A stretch of 41,410 nucleotides of DNA. Origin: Embleya sp040605455. GTDB taxonomy: Bacteria; Actinomycetota; Actinomycetes; Streptomycetales; Streptomycetaceae. The notes beneath the pieces were generated by a model that was given only the letters and a program-made list of their open reading frames with translations, was not told the origin of the DNA and did no database searches. Positions 1-8,534 of the stretch are shown here, piece by piece (position 1 is the first letter of the stretch; each line of letters starts with the position of its first letter). The stretch lies in the NCBI RefSeq assembly GCF_040605455.1, contig NZ_JBEXCV010000072.1, forward strand, positions 1 to 41,410, written 5' to 3'. The position numbers were made by a program, and so were the translations under genes.

Positions 1-168
1 GCGCCCGTCGGCTGCCGTGGAGCGGGCGCGGGCCGTGTCGCCCGCCCCGCCGTAGGAGGCGAAGACCAGCGCCGCTGCCCCGCCGTAGGGACGAAGGCCG
101 GGCGCCCGTCGGGTGTTCGCAGACGCGTCCCGGGCCGGGTGCCCGCCCCGACGGGTCCGGTGGTGCCG
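1..168. other. left-edge sequence, no gene assigned
   Basis: I cannot assign a gene here. Short blocks recur in it (GCGCCCGTCGG near 1 and near 101; CCCCGCCGTAGG near 45 and near 77), so it looks like duplicated or degenerating sequence. The minus strand stays open to the window edge downstream of the SGNH remnant, but the composition carries no recognisable domain. Confidence 0.3.
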
Positions 169-345
169 TCACAGGCGCAGGTACGACAGGTCCACGGCGT
201 CGGCCATCGCCCGCGCGCCCGCGTCGTTCAGGTGCAGGATCTGCCGCACCGTCTGGTCGCGGAAGCCCCGCGAGGGCTTGATCTGAATGCTCTCGTTCGA
301 ATCGAGCACGGCGGAGCGGAAGCCCGCGACCCAGGTCGTCGTCAT
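169..345 (-). pseudogene. SGNH/GDSL hydrolase remnant with internal deletion
   Basis: A 58-codon frame starts at ATG 345 behind a near-perfect ribosome binding site (AAAGGAG, about 10 nt upstream) and stops at TGA 169-171. Its first half (TTTWVAGFRSAV, then GFRDQTVRQILHL) resembles the N-terminus of secreted SGNH/GDSL-family esterases, which typically read W-V-x-S-W then F-x-x-Q-T-V-R-Q. Its second half (LNDAGARAMADAVDLSYL) resembles their extreme C-terminus, which carries the catalytic D-x-x-H-P-N-D-x-G block followed by A-M-A-D-A. The two ends are joined in frame at a shared LHL. The whole catalytic core is therefore missing, including the GDS serine, and the His-Pro of the C-terminal block reads H-L. 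I read it as an in-frame deletion derivative. A genuine new small protein is a less likely alternative. Confidence 0.6.
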
Positions 346-367
346 GATCGGTGAACTCCTTTGATGG

Positions 368-874
368 GTGGGGGTGGTGGTCTTCGGTCCTGCTCAAACC
401 CGGACGGGCCGGGGGCTGGGGGTGCGTCGGGCCCGCCTGGTGATGGGCTCGATGCCACGGCTGCCCGATCTGGGCCGCACCTGGCGCGAGCTGGGGCCGG
501 AGCGCTTCCACGTGGTGGTCCGCACGGCGCTCGCGGAGCTCGTCGAACGCGGCGAACTCGAGATCGACGACGTGCCGTTGGCTGCGATCCAACTCTCCGG
601 TCTGGTCCTGATGCCGCACATCGCCTACGGCTCCTCGGGCGCGGTGCCCGACGCCGATCCGACCCGGCGACTGATCATCGGCGGCGTGGACATGTTCCTG
701 GCCCGCTACCGCCCGGCGGCCGACGCGGCCGACACTCGGATCGTGCCCGCGCCGCCGGCGTATGACGCGGATCGGCGACGCGACGGCGGGTGGGTTCGAT
801 GCGCCGTCGCGGAATCGGCGTGCGGCGACTCGCCCGGATGGCCCGGATGTGAGGCGCGTCACGCGCTGGACTGA
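368..874 (+). pseudogene. TetR/AcrR regulator C-terminal fragment
   Basis: The frame from about 422 to 730 reads as the ligand-binding half of an AefR-like TetR regulator: R-L-V-M-x-x-x-P-R-L-P-D-L-G-R-T-W, then LGPERFHVVVRTALAELVER, GELEIDDVPLAAIQLSGLVL and a final VDMFLARYRP helix. This matches the usual order of the TetR_C domain. The N-terminal helix-turn-helix is absent: upstream of codon 19 the sequence is low-complexity and runs into the start region of the opposing SGNH remnant at 345. The tail after about residue 121 is unstructured and ends at TGA 872-874. No convincing ribosome binding site precedes any start, and GTG 368 and GTG 422 are both possible. Most likely a truncated, non-functional regulator next to the hydrogenase promoter. 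Confidence 0.6.
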
Positions 875-896
875 TAGGAAGATCCGAGAGTCCTAT
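874..896. promoter_or_regulatory. inverted repeat upstream of hhyS
   Basis: ATAGGA (874-879) and TCCTAT (891-896) form a perfect 6-bp inverted repeat with an 11-nt spacer, 35 bp before the hydrogenase start codon. It is one of few AT-containing stretches here. It could be an operator for the hydrogenase operon or lie in the core promoter. No regulator can be assigned. Confidence 0.35.
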
Positions 897-931
897 ATGT
901 CCGGCTCGTAACCATTCGAGGAGGCGTCGTC

Positions 932-2017
<1,086 letters not shown>

Positions 2018-2101
2018 GCGGATCGCCTGCGCCCAGTCCTCGACCCCGCGGCCGGCCCCGAGCGTGCCGCCGTCCCACACCGCAGAAGGGCACGACACAC
2101 G

Positions 2102-3886
2102 ATGGCACCCTCGACCAAATTGGCCCGCGACGACAAGGGCTTGACCGAGATGTCCTGGGATCCGATCACCCGGATCGTCGGCAGCCTGGGCATCCACACC
2201 AAGATCGACTTCAAGAAGAAGCGGGTCGCCGAGTGCTACAGCACCTCGTCGGTCTTCCGCGGCTACAGCGTGTTCATGCGCGGCAAGGACCCCCGCGACG
2301 CGCACTTCATCACCAGCCGGATCTGCGGTATCTGCGGCGACAACCACGCCACCTGCTCGGTCTACGCACAGAACATGGCCTACGGCGTCAAGCCGCCGCA
2401 TCTGGCCGAGTGGATCATCAACCTCGGTGAGGCCGCCGAGTACATGTTCGACCACAACATCTTCCAGGAGAACCTGGTCGGGGTGGACTACTGCGAGCGC
2501 ATGGTCCGCGAGACCAACCCCGGCGTGCTGGAACTGGCCGAACGCACCGAGGCCCCGCACGCCGCGGAACACGGCTACCGCACCATCGCCGACATCATGC
2601 GCTCGCTCAACCCGATCGAGGGTGAGTTCTACCGCGAGGCGCTGGCGGTCAGCCGCTACACCCGGGAGATGTTCTGCCTGATGGAGGGCCGGCACGTGCA
2701 CCCCTCCACGCTCTACCCGGGCGGTGTGGGAACGGTCGCCTCGGTCCAGTTGTTCACCGACTACCTGTCCCGCCTGATGCGCTACGTCGAGTTCATGAAG
2801 CGCGTGGTCCCGCTGCACGACGACCTCTTCGACTTCTTCTACACGGCCCTGCCCGGCTACGAAGAGGTGGGCCGGCGGCGGGTGTTGCTCGGCTGTTGGG
2901 GCGCGCTCAACGACCCCGACCACTGCGACTTCACCTACCGCAACATGACCGACTGGGGCCGGCGGATGTACGTCAGCCCCGGCGTCGTGGTCGACGGCAA
3001 ACTGATCACCAACGACCTGACCGAGATCAACCTGGGCATCCGGATCCTGCTCGGCAGCTCCTACTACCAGGACTGGGAGGGCCAGGAGCAGTTCGTCACC
3101 CACGACCCGCTGGGCAACCCGGTCGACCCGCGCCACCCATGGAACCAACACACCATCCCCGCGCCGCAGAAGCGCGACTTCGAGAACAACTACAGCTGGG
3201 TGATGTCGCCACGCTGGTTCGACGGCACCGACTACCTGGCCCTGGACACCGGCGGCGGCCCGCTCGCCCGGTTGTGGTCCACCGCGCTCAACGGCCTGGT
3301 CGACACCGGCTTCGTCAAAGCCACCGGGCACAGCGTGGTGATCAACCTGCCCAAGTCGATGACCAAACCGGAGACCACCTTCGAGTGGAAGATCCCGCAG
3401 TGGAGCAACGCCCTGGAGCGCAACCGGGCACGCACCTACTTCCAGGCGTACATGGCCGCCATGGCGGTGTACTTCGCCGAGAAGGCACTCGACGAGGTGC
3501 GCTCGGGCCGGACCAAGACGTGGGAGAAGTTCGAGGTGCCCGACGAGGCGGTCGGCGTCGGCTTCACCGAGGCCGTGCGCGGTGTGCTCTCGCACCACAT
3601 GGTGATCAGGGACGGGAAGATCGCCAACTACCACCCGTACCCGCCCACTCCATGGAATGCCAGCGTCCGCGACACCCTGGGCACCCCCGGGCCGTACGAG
3701 GACGCGGTGCAGAACACGCCGATCTTCGAGGAGAACTCCCCGGAGAACTTCAAGGGCATCGACATCATGCGGGCCGTGCGCAGTTTCGACCCGTGCCTGC
3801 CGTGTGGCGTGCACATGTACCTCGGCGACGGCAAGACCCTGCAGAAGCTGCACGTGCCCACCGGGCTGAGCGGGCTGAGCGGATGA
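2102..3886 (+). CDS. hhyL: [NiFe] hydrogenase group 1h large subunit
   Basis: Carries the Ni-Fe(CN)2CO active site that splits H2. The 594-residue protein starts at ATG 2102 after GAAGGG. The N-terminal L1 motif is RICGICGDNHATCS with C75 and C78. The C-terminal L2 motif is DPCLPCGVH with C565 and C568. Cleavage by the maturation endopeptidase is expected after H571, removing a 23-residue tail (MYLGDGKT and onward). The GDNH form of L1 and the extended tail are typical of group 1h rather than of group 1d or group 2 enzymes. It overlaps the next gene by 4 bp (ATGA), so translation is coupled to the NifU-like protein. The electron acceptor partner is not obvious; in relatives electrons reach the respiratory quinone pool. 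Confidence 0.95.
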   Translation: MAPSTKLARDDKGLTEMSWDPITRIVGSLGIHTKIDFKKKRVAECYSTSSVFRGYSVFMRGKDPRDAHFITSRICGICGDNHATCSVYAQNMAYGVKPPHLAEWIINLGEAAEYMFDHNIFQENLVGVDYCERMVRETNPGVLELAERTEAPHAAEHGYRTIADIMRSLNPIEGEFYREALAVSRYTREMFCLMEGRHVHPSTLYPGGVGTVASVQLFTDYLSRLMRYVEFMKRVVPLHDDLFDFFYTALPGYEEVGRRRVLLGCWGALNDPDHCDFTYRNMTDWGRRMYVSPGVVVDGKLITNDLTEINLGIRILLGSSYYQDWEGQEQFVTHDPLGNPVDPRHPWNQHTIPAPQKRDFENNYSWVMSPRWFDGTDYLALDTGGGPLARLWSTALNGLVDTGFVKATGHSVVINLPKSMTKPETTFEWKIPQWSNALERNRARTYFQAYMAAMAVYFAEKALDEVRSGRTKTWEKFEVPDEAVGVGFTEAVRGVLSHHMVIRDGKIANYHPYPPTPWNASVRDTLGTPGPYEDAVQNTPIFEENSPENFKGIDIMRAVRSFDPCLPCGVHMYLGDGKTLQKLHVPTGLSGLSG

Positions 3887-4416
3887 ACGCCGAACAGACC
3901 GGACTGCGCGTCGAGGAGATCCTCAGCGGCCTGACCGAGAGCGCCGACCCGGCCGGGCGTGCCGCCGCCGAGGCACTGGTGCGGGCCCTGATGGACTTCT
4001 ACGGCGCCGGCCTGGCCCGCCTGGCCGCGCTGTTGCGCGACGCCGACGCGGACGGGCGCGCCGTGCTCGACGACGAATTGGTTACCGGCCTGCTCGTCCT
4101 GCACGACCTGCATCCGGACGACGTGCCGACCCGGATTGCCCGGGGCCTCGCGGCCCACCCGCAACACCGCGCCGAACTGCTCGACTACGACGAGCATGCC
4201 CGGAGCGTACGACTGCGGATCCCCGCCGCGAGTGGCGGCTGCGGATGCGCGAACACGAGCGTGGACGGCGCGCGGGAGGCCATTGAGGGTGTCCTGGGCG
4301 GCTACGCACCCGAGATCGAGCGCATCGAGATCGAGGAGGCCCCGGCCGCGCCCGCACAACCCGCGCTGCTCCAGATCGGCAACCGAACGATCGACCCGGT
4401 TCGGGCCGCGCGGTGA
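3883..4416 (+). CDS. hhyE: NifU-like protein of hydrogenase locus (HhyE-like)
   Basis: A 177-residue protein in the position where mycobacterial and Streptomyces group 1h loci carry a NifU-domain gene, named hhyE in Mycobacterium and reported to be needed for H2 oxidation. Residues 1-100 are helical and acidic. Residues about 105-150 match the NifU C-terminal fold: VRLRIPAASGGCGCANTS, then an amphipathic helix and APEIERIEIEE. NifU-type domains normally bind an Fe-S cluster with CxxC. Here the motif is CxC (C120, C122), one residue shorter, so cluster binding or transfer may differ. It overlaps hhyL by ATGA and the next gene by GTGA. The role, either delivering Fe-S clusters to HhyS or relaying electrons from it, is inferred from context. 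Confidence 0.8.
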   Translation: MNAEQTGLRVEEILSGLTESADPAGRAAAEALVRALMDFYGAGLARLAALLRDADADGRAVLDDELVTGLLVLHDLHPDDVPTRIARGLAAHPQHRAELLDYDEHARSVRLRIPAASGGCGCANTSVDGAREAIEGVLGGYAPEIERIEIEEAPAAPAQPALLQIGNRTIDPVRAAR

Positions 4417-5060
4417 GCGCGCCACCCCCCACGAGTACGCGACCGGCGGTCGGGCTGCGCCGATTCCGCCGCCAGGCCGGACCGCAGCCGGAACGCTGCG
4501 AATTGTGTGCCCAGGAGGTCGGCCCGGGACACCGCCACCTCGTCGACACCGACGCCCGGGCCCTGGCCTGCGCGTGCCGCGGCTGCGCCATGTTGTTCGA
4601 GCAGCGCGCGGCCGGCGGTCGCTATCGGGCCGTGCCCGAGCGCTACCTCATCGATTCCGAGCACAGCCTGGACGACGGTGCGTGGGAGGCCCTGCAGATC
4701 CCGGTCGGCATGGCGTTCTTCCTGCGCAACGCCGCGGCGGACCGGCTGATCGCGTTCTACCCCAGCCCGGCCGGCGCCACCGAGAGCGACCTGGACCCGC
4801 ATCTGTGGCAGGCGGTGCTCGGCGAGAGTCGGCTCGCCCGACTGCTGCTCGCCGACGTGGAAGCGCTGCTGCTGCGCCGCACCGACGGGGCGAGCGAGTG
4901 CTTCCTGGTCCCGATCGACGTTTGCTACGCGCTGGTGGGCCGGATGCGACTGCACTGGCAGGGCTTCGACGGCGGTGCCGAGGCGCGCGCCGACCTGGCC
5001 GCGTTCTTCGCCGACGTGCGCTCGCGGGCTCGCGTGCCCGGAAGGGACGAACTGCCGTGA
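4413..5060 (+). CDS. DUF5947-family hydrogenase-locus protein
   Basis: A 215-residue protein starting at GTG 4413, which overlaps the previous stop (GTGA). It resembles the DUF5947 family found with actinobacterial hydrogenases. The first 60 residues hold a likely metal-binding knuckle: C29-E-L-C32, H40-R-H42, then C53-A-C55-R-G-C58. The rest is a mixed alpha/beta domain containing WEALQIPVGMAFFLRN, ending in a helical stretch. No signal peptide or membrane segment is present. No biochemical function is established. Position between the structural genes and the maturation genes suggests a role in assembly of, or electron transfer from, the hydrogenase. The family name is recalled from sequence appearance and context. 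Confidence 0.75.
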   Translation: MSAPPPTSTRPAVGLRRFRRQAGPQPERCELCAQEVGPGHRHLVDTDARALACACRGCAMLFEQRAAGGRYRAVPERYLIDSEHSLDDGAWEALQIPVGMAFFLRNAAADRLIAFYPSPAGATESDLDPHLWQAVLGESRLARLLLADVEALLLRRTDGASECFLVPIDVCYALVGRMRLHWQGFDGGAEARADLAAFFADVRSRARVPGRDELP

Positions 5061-5773
5061 CGGAGTTGGACTTCTCCTGCGTCGGAGTGCGTGCGGACGG
5101 CTACGCGGCGGGCCCCACCCTGGTCTTCCGGCTGCGGATCACCGCCGCCGAGCAGGCCCGGGTGCACGCACTCGCGCTGCGCGTGCAACTGCGGATCGAG
5201 CCGGCCCGGCGCCGCTACGGTGCGGCCGAGGGCGACCGGCTGGACGTGCTGTTCGGCGAACGATCCCGCTGGGGCGGCACGCTGCACCCGATCCAGTTCG
5301 CCCAGGTGGCGTTGACCGCGCCGGGCTTCACCGGGGAAACCGAGGTGGATCTGGTGGTGCCGTGCACCTACGACATGGACATCGCCTCCTCCCGCTACTT
5401 TCACGCATTGGGCGAGGGCGAGGCGCCGCTGCTGATGCTCTTCTCCGGGACCGCGTTCATCGGCCCCGGCGGATTCCGGGTCGAACCGGTGCCCTGGCAC
5501 AAGGAGGCCGCATTCCGCATGCCGGTGGCCGTGTGGCGGGAGATGATCGAGCAGCACTTCCCCGGCTGCGGCTGGCTGCGCCTGCCGCGCGAGGGCATGG
5601 ACGCGCTGCTCGCCTACCGGTCCCGGCATGCGTTGCCCTCCTGGGAGGCCACGATGCGGGCCCTGCTGGCGGCGGCCGAACCCGGCTCCGCGCCCGAGCG
5701 CATCCTCGGCGTCGCCACCGGCCGCGACGGCACGCCGGATCGCAGCGGCGACACCGAGGAGATCCTCCGATGA
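5057..5773 (+). CDS. DUF6084-family hydrogenase-locus protein
   Basis: A 238-residue soluble protein starting at GTG 5057, overlapping the DUF5947 stop by 4 bp. It begins MTELDFSCVGVRADGYAAGP, followed by beta-rich sequence (LVFRLRITAAEQARVHALAL), a GERSRWGGTLHPIQF segment and a FSGTAFIGPGGF turn, then a helical C-terminus. This agrees with the DUF6084 family seen in Streptomyces hydrogenase clusters. There is no metal-binding cysteine cluster, signal peptide or transmembrane segment. It sits in the tightly coupled five-gene block 3883-7179 with no intercistronic space, so production in step with the hydrogenase is likely. Function is unknown. A scaffold or assembly role is a guess from context. 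Confidence 0.7.
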   Translation: MTELDFSCVGVRADGYAAGPTLVFRLRITAAEQARVHALALRVQLRIEPARRRYGAAEGDRLDVLFGERSRWGGTLHPIQFAQVALTAPGFTGETEVDLVVPCTYDMDIASSRYFHALGEGEAPLLMLFSGTAFIGPGGFRVEPVPWHKEAAFRMPVAVWREMIEQHFPGCGWLRLPREGMDALLAYRSRHALPSWEATMRALLAAAEPGSAPERILGVATGRDGTPDRSGDTEEILR

Positions 5774-7179
5774 CACTGTCCGGGCTCGCCACCGAGGAGC
5801 GGTTCGCCGCCGCTCGACAGATCGCCGACGCCGTACTGTTCGAGGGCTACGTGCTCTACCCGTACCGGGCCTCGGCCGCCAAGAACCGGATGCGCTGGCA
5901 GTTCGGCGTCCTGGTGCCGCCCGCCTGGGGGCAGGGCAGCGGCGAACACCACGACCAGCGCACCGAGTGCCTGCTCGAACCGCGTGCCGGTGCGAACCTC
6001 TCGGTCGAGCTGCGCTTCCTGCATGCCCAGCGACGCACGGTGCAACAGGTCGGTCCCGACGGCGGGTTCACCTCGGTGGACGCCTTGGAGCTGCCCGATC
6101 GGGTGCTCGTGCCGTGGGACGAGGGCGTCGAGGAGCGGGTTGAACTCGCGGTGCCGGTATCGGAGTTGGCTGGCGACGGGCTGGTCTTGCCGTTCCTGCG
6201 GGCCGAGCACGAGGAGAGTGAGACGGTCGAGCTCGACGGCCGGGTGCTCGGCCGGTTGATCCGTCGGCGGGCCCGGGCGGAGGGGGTGATCCGGCTGCGG
6301 ACCGCCGAGATCCCCGGCCCGTACCGCACGCTCAAACTCACCGTCGAGGTGGCGAACACCGTTGGGTGGGCGCCGGATCCGGGCGCCGACCGGGACGCGG
6401 CGCTACCGTACGCGCTGGTCTCGGCGCACGTGCTGCTCGGGGTGGACGCCGGGTCGTTCCTGTCGATGACCGACCCGCCGCAGTGGGCCGGGGCCGCCGC
6501 GGCGACGTGTGTCAACCTGCGGACCTGGCCGGTGTTGGTCGGGGAGCGGGACGACGTGGTGTTGTCCTCGCCGATCATCCTGGAGGATCACCCGCAGGTG
6601 GCCCCGGAGAGCCCGGGCGCGCTCTACGACGCGACCGAGATCGACGAGATCCTCGCACTGCGCACGTCGGCGCTGACCGAGCGGGAGAAGCGCGAGGCGC
6701 GTGGCACCGACGTCCGCGCGGGCGCCGCCGTGGACCTGGTCGACTCGCTGCCCCCAAAGGTGTGGGACCGGCTGCACGGCGCGGTGCGGGCACTGCGCGA
6801 GAGCAGCGGGCCGAGTGCGCCGACGACCCTGGTCGAGCCCGGCGCGGCCGATCCGTTCGGGTCGGGAGGCGACCGGCCCTGGTGGGATCCGGCGAGCGAC
6901 GCCGGGTTCGATCCCGCTTCGGATCGGGTTGCGGTGGACGGGCGTTCGGTCGGGGCGGGCAGTCGGGTGCGCCTGCGACCGGGGTCGCGCCGTACCGACG
7001 CCCAGGACCTGTTCCTGCACGGCCGGGACGCGGTGGTCGAGGCGGTGCTGCACGACGTCGACGGCGCGGTGCACATCGCGGTGATCGTGGCGGACGACCC
7101 CGGCGCGGACATCCGGCGCGCACAGGGCCGGTTCCTGTATTTCCGACCCGACGAACTCACCCTCCCGGAGGACGAATGA
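5770..7179 (+). CDS. conserved hydrogenase-locus protein of unknown function
   Basis: A 469-residue protein starting at ATG 5770, overlapping the DUF6084 stop (ATGA). I do not recognise a named family, though a protein of this size sits at this place in related group 1h loci. The N-terminal half is beta-rich (EGYVLYPYRASAAKNRMRWQ, then GVLVPPAWGQ). The middle contains LPYALVSAHVLLGVDAGSFL and a segment with SSPIILEDHPQVAPESPG. A linker near 365-400 is Gly/Pro/Asp-rich. The last 70 residues (SRVRLRPGSRRTDAQDLFLH, VAVI-like strands and GRFLYFRPDEL) look like a small SH3-like barrel. No cofactor motif or signal peptide is seen. Likely cytoplasmic and dedicated to hydrogenase maturation or coupling. 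Confidence 0.7.
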   Translation: MTLSGLATEERFAAARQIADAVLFEGYVLYPYRASAAKNRMRWQFGVLVPPAWGQGSGEHHDQRTECLLEPRAGANLSVELRFLHAQRRTVQQVGPDGGFTSVDALELPDRVLVPWDEGVEERVELAVPVSELAGDGLVLPFLRAEHEESETVELDGRVLGRLIRRRARAEGVIRLRTAEIPGPYRTLKLTVEVANTVGWAPDPGADRDAALPYALVSAHVLLGVDAGSFLSMTDPPQWAGAAAATCVNLRTWPVLVGERDDVVLSSPIILEDHPQVAPESPGALYDATEIDEILALRTSALTEREKREARGTDVRAGAAVDLVDSLPPKVWDRLHGAVRALRESSGPSAPTTLVEPGAADPFGSGGDRPWWDPASDAGFDPASDRVAVDGRSVGAGSRVRLRPGSRRTDAQDLFLHGRDAVVEAVLHDVDGAVHIAVIVADDPGADIRRAQGRFLYFRPDELTLPEDE

Positions 7180-7877
7180 CCGGTCCCGGCCGGCCGACGG
7201 ACGGCGTCGAGCGCGTGCTCGTCGCCGGGGTCGGCAATATCTTCCTCGGTGACGACGGCTTCGGCGTGGAGACCGTCGGCAGGCTTGCCGCACACCCGCT
7301 GCCGGCCGGCGCCGAGGTGGTCGACTTCGGTGTGCGCGGCGTGCATCTGGCCTACCAACTCCTGGAAGGCTACGACACGTTGATCCTGGTGGACGCCACC
7401 GCACGCGGCGGCGAACCGGGCACGGTCTACCTGATCGAGGCCACCGTGCCGGGCTCGGTCGAACCGGGGTCGGCGCTGCTGGACGGCCACCGGATGGGGC
7501 CCGACGCGGTGCTCGCACTGTTGGGCACGCTGAGCGCGGGCACCGGCGGCACGCCGCCGCACCGGGTGCTGGTGGTCGGCTGCGAACCGGCCGACTTGGA
7601 CGAGCGGGTGGGGCTCAGCCCGCCCGTCGCGGCGGCCGTGGACGAGGCGGTCGCGCTGATTCTGCGGGTGCTGCGGCACCAGGCACCGACCGAGCGCGCG
7701 GCCGGCCGACCGGCCGGGCAATCGGCCGGGCAGACGGCCGAGCGAGCGGTCGAACAATCGGTCGACAGGCGAGCCGGTACGCCGGACGCGCCGGATCCGG
7801 CCGATGCACGACCCGCCGCCGTGGACGCGGTGCGCGGTTCCGATTCCGGAGAGGTGCCGGTATGCGAAGGATCCTGA
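7176..7877 (+). CDS. hydrogenase maturation endopeptidase (HyaD/HycI type)
   Basis: This nickel-dependent protease removes the C-terminal tail of HhyL once the active site is loaded. Signature: VLVAGVGNIFLGDDGFG (residues 14-30) with D26/D27, then the DFGVRG turn at 50-55, LVDA with D73, and GHRMGPDAVL with H105. These correspond to the three metal-ligand positions of HybD/HycI. The start is ATG 7176, overlapping the previous stop. The 233-residue protein is longer than family norm (about 160). From about residue 175 it has a low-complexity tail rich in Ala, Arg, Gln and Asp with a repeated A-G-x-x-A-G-Q-S pattern, probably disordered. The 3' end overlaps the 32-residue DUF6893-like gene. Confidence 0.88.
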   Translation: MTGPGRPTDGVERVLVAGVGNIFLGDDGFGVETVGRLAAHPLPAGAEVVDFGVRGVHLAYQLLEGYDTLILVDATARGGEPGTVYLIEATVPGSVEPGSALLDGHRMGPDAVLALLGTLSAGTGGTPPHRVLVVGCEPADLDERVGLSPPVAAAVDEAVALILRVLRHQAPTERAAGRPAGQSAGQTAERAVEQSVDRRAGTPDAPDPADARPAAVDAVRGSDSGEVPVCEGS

Positions 7878-7960
7878 TCGGCGGAGTACTCCTGCTGGGG
7901 CTCGTCGCGCTCGTGAATCGAGCCGACATCCAGCGCTATCTGCGGATGCGCGCCATGTAG
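7862..7960 (+). CDS. 32-residue DUF6893-like membrane peptide
   Basis: A tiny gene starting at ATG 7862, inside the end of the endopeptidase gene, and ending at TAG 7958-7960. The protein reads MRRILIGGVLLLGLVALVNR followed by ADIQRYLRMRAM. It is a single hydrophobic helix (residues 4-18) with a positively charged N-terminus and a basic amphipathic tail. This matches the DUF6893 family of small proteins that accompany actinobacterial hydrogenases. It could anchor or dock the soluble hydrogenase at the membrane; that role is inferred from topology and position only. GGAGAGG upstream (7849-7855) serves as its ribosome binding site. Confidence 0.7.
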   Translation: MRRILIGGVLLLGLVALVNRADIQRYLRMRAM

Positions 7961-8138
7961 GCCGGCCCGCGTGGTACCCGGCCGGCCCTACCGGGTTGCG
8001 ACGAATGGTGTACGCCCGGTGTCGGCCACGGCGTGGTGGCCGGGACAAATCGCCGACCGTGCCTGTAATGGAACGCCGGGCTCGGGCAGGTCGAGCCGGT
8101 GGGCCCAAGCGCGGGACCGGCGAACCAGCGGAGGGCCG
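7961..8138 (+). promoter_or_regulatory. structured gap splitting hydrogenase and hyp genes
   Basis: This is the longest break in the hydrogenase operon. GGCCGGCC occurs at 7960-7967 and 7980-7987 and can pair as an 8-bp stem with a 12-nt loop. A second perfect hairpin is CGGCCAC (8023-8029) with GTGGCCG (8036-8042). A weak promoter-like pair (GACAAA near 8044, TAATGG near 8066) follows. It may attenuate read-through, give hypA-E a separate promoter, or stabilise the upstream mRNA. GGAGGG before ATG 8139 is the hypA ribosome binding site. Confidence 0.35.
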
Positions 8139-8528
8139 ATGCACGAGATGTCGATTGCGATGGCCGTCGTCGAGCAGGTCGAGGCCGCGGCCGCGCGCAC
8201 CGGCGACCGCGCCGCGCTGAGCGTGCGGCTGCGGGTCGGGGAACTCGCCGGTGTGGTCCCCGACGCGCTGGCCTTCGCTTTCGAGGTCGCGCGCGTTGAA
8301 ACGCCGCTGTGCGATGCCGAGTTGGTGATGGAGTTCGTCCCCGGCCGGGCCCGCTGCGCGGCGTGTGCCGTGGAGTGGGCGGTGGGTATGCCGCCGGACC
8401 TGTGCTGTCCGAAGTGCGCGGGAGCGAGCGCCGAACTGCTGTGCGGACGCGAGTTGCAGATCCTCGACGTGTGCTGGGCCGACCCGGTCGAGGACATCGG
8501 AAACGCCGAGGCCATTCAGGAGGGTTGA
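8139..8528 (+). CDS. hypA: hydrogenase nickel-insertion protein HypA
   Basis: Nickel metallochaperone that works with HypB to load nickel into the large subunit. The 129-residue protein begins MHEMSIA, so the N-terminal amine and His2 needed for nickel binding are present. The structural zinc site has the usual two pairs: C73-A-A-C76 and C90-P-K-C93, with an additional Cys at 89. Length is slightly above the usual 113-120 because of a short acidic C-terminal extension (DPVEDIGNAEAIQEG). The start at ATG 8139 is fixed by the conserved MHEMS and by GGAGGG 5' of it. hypB follows after 6 bp. Cytoplasmic. Confidence 0.93.
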   Translation: MHEMSIAMAVVEQVEAAAARTGDRAALSVRLRVGELAGVVPDALAFAFEVARVETPLCDAELVMEFVPGRARCAACAVEWAVGMPPDLCCPKCAGASAELLCGRELQILDVCWADPVEDIGNAEAIQEG

Positions 8529-8534
8529 TTCGTC

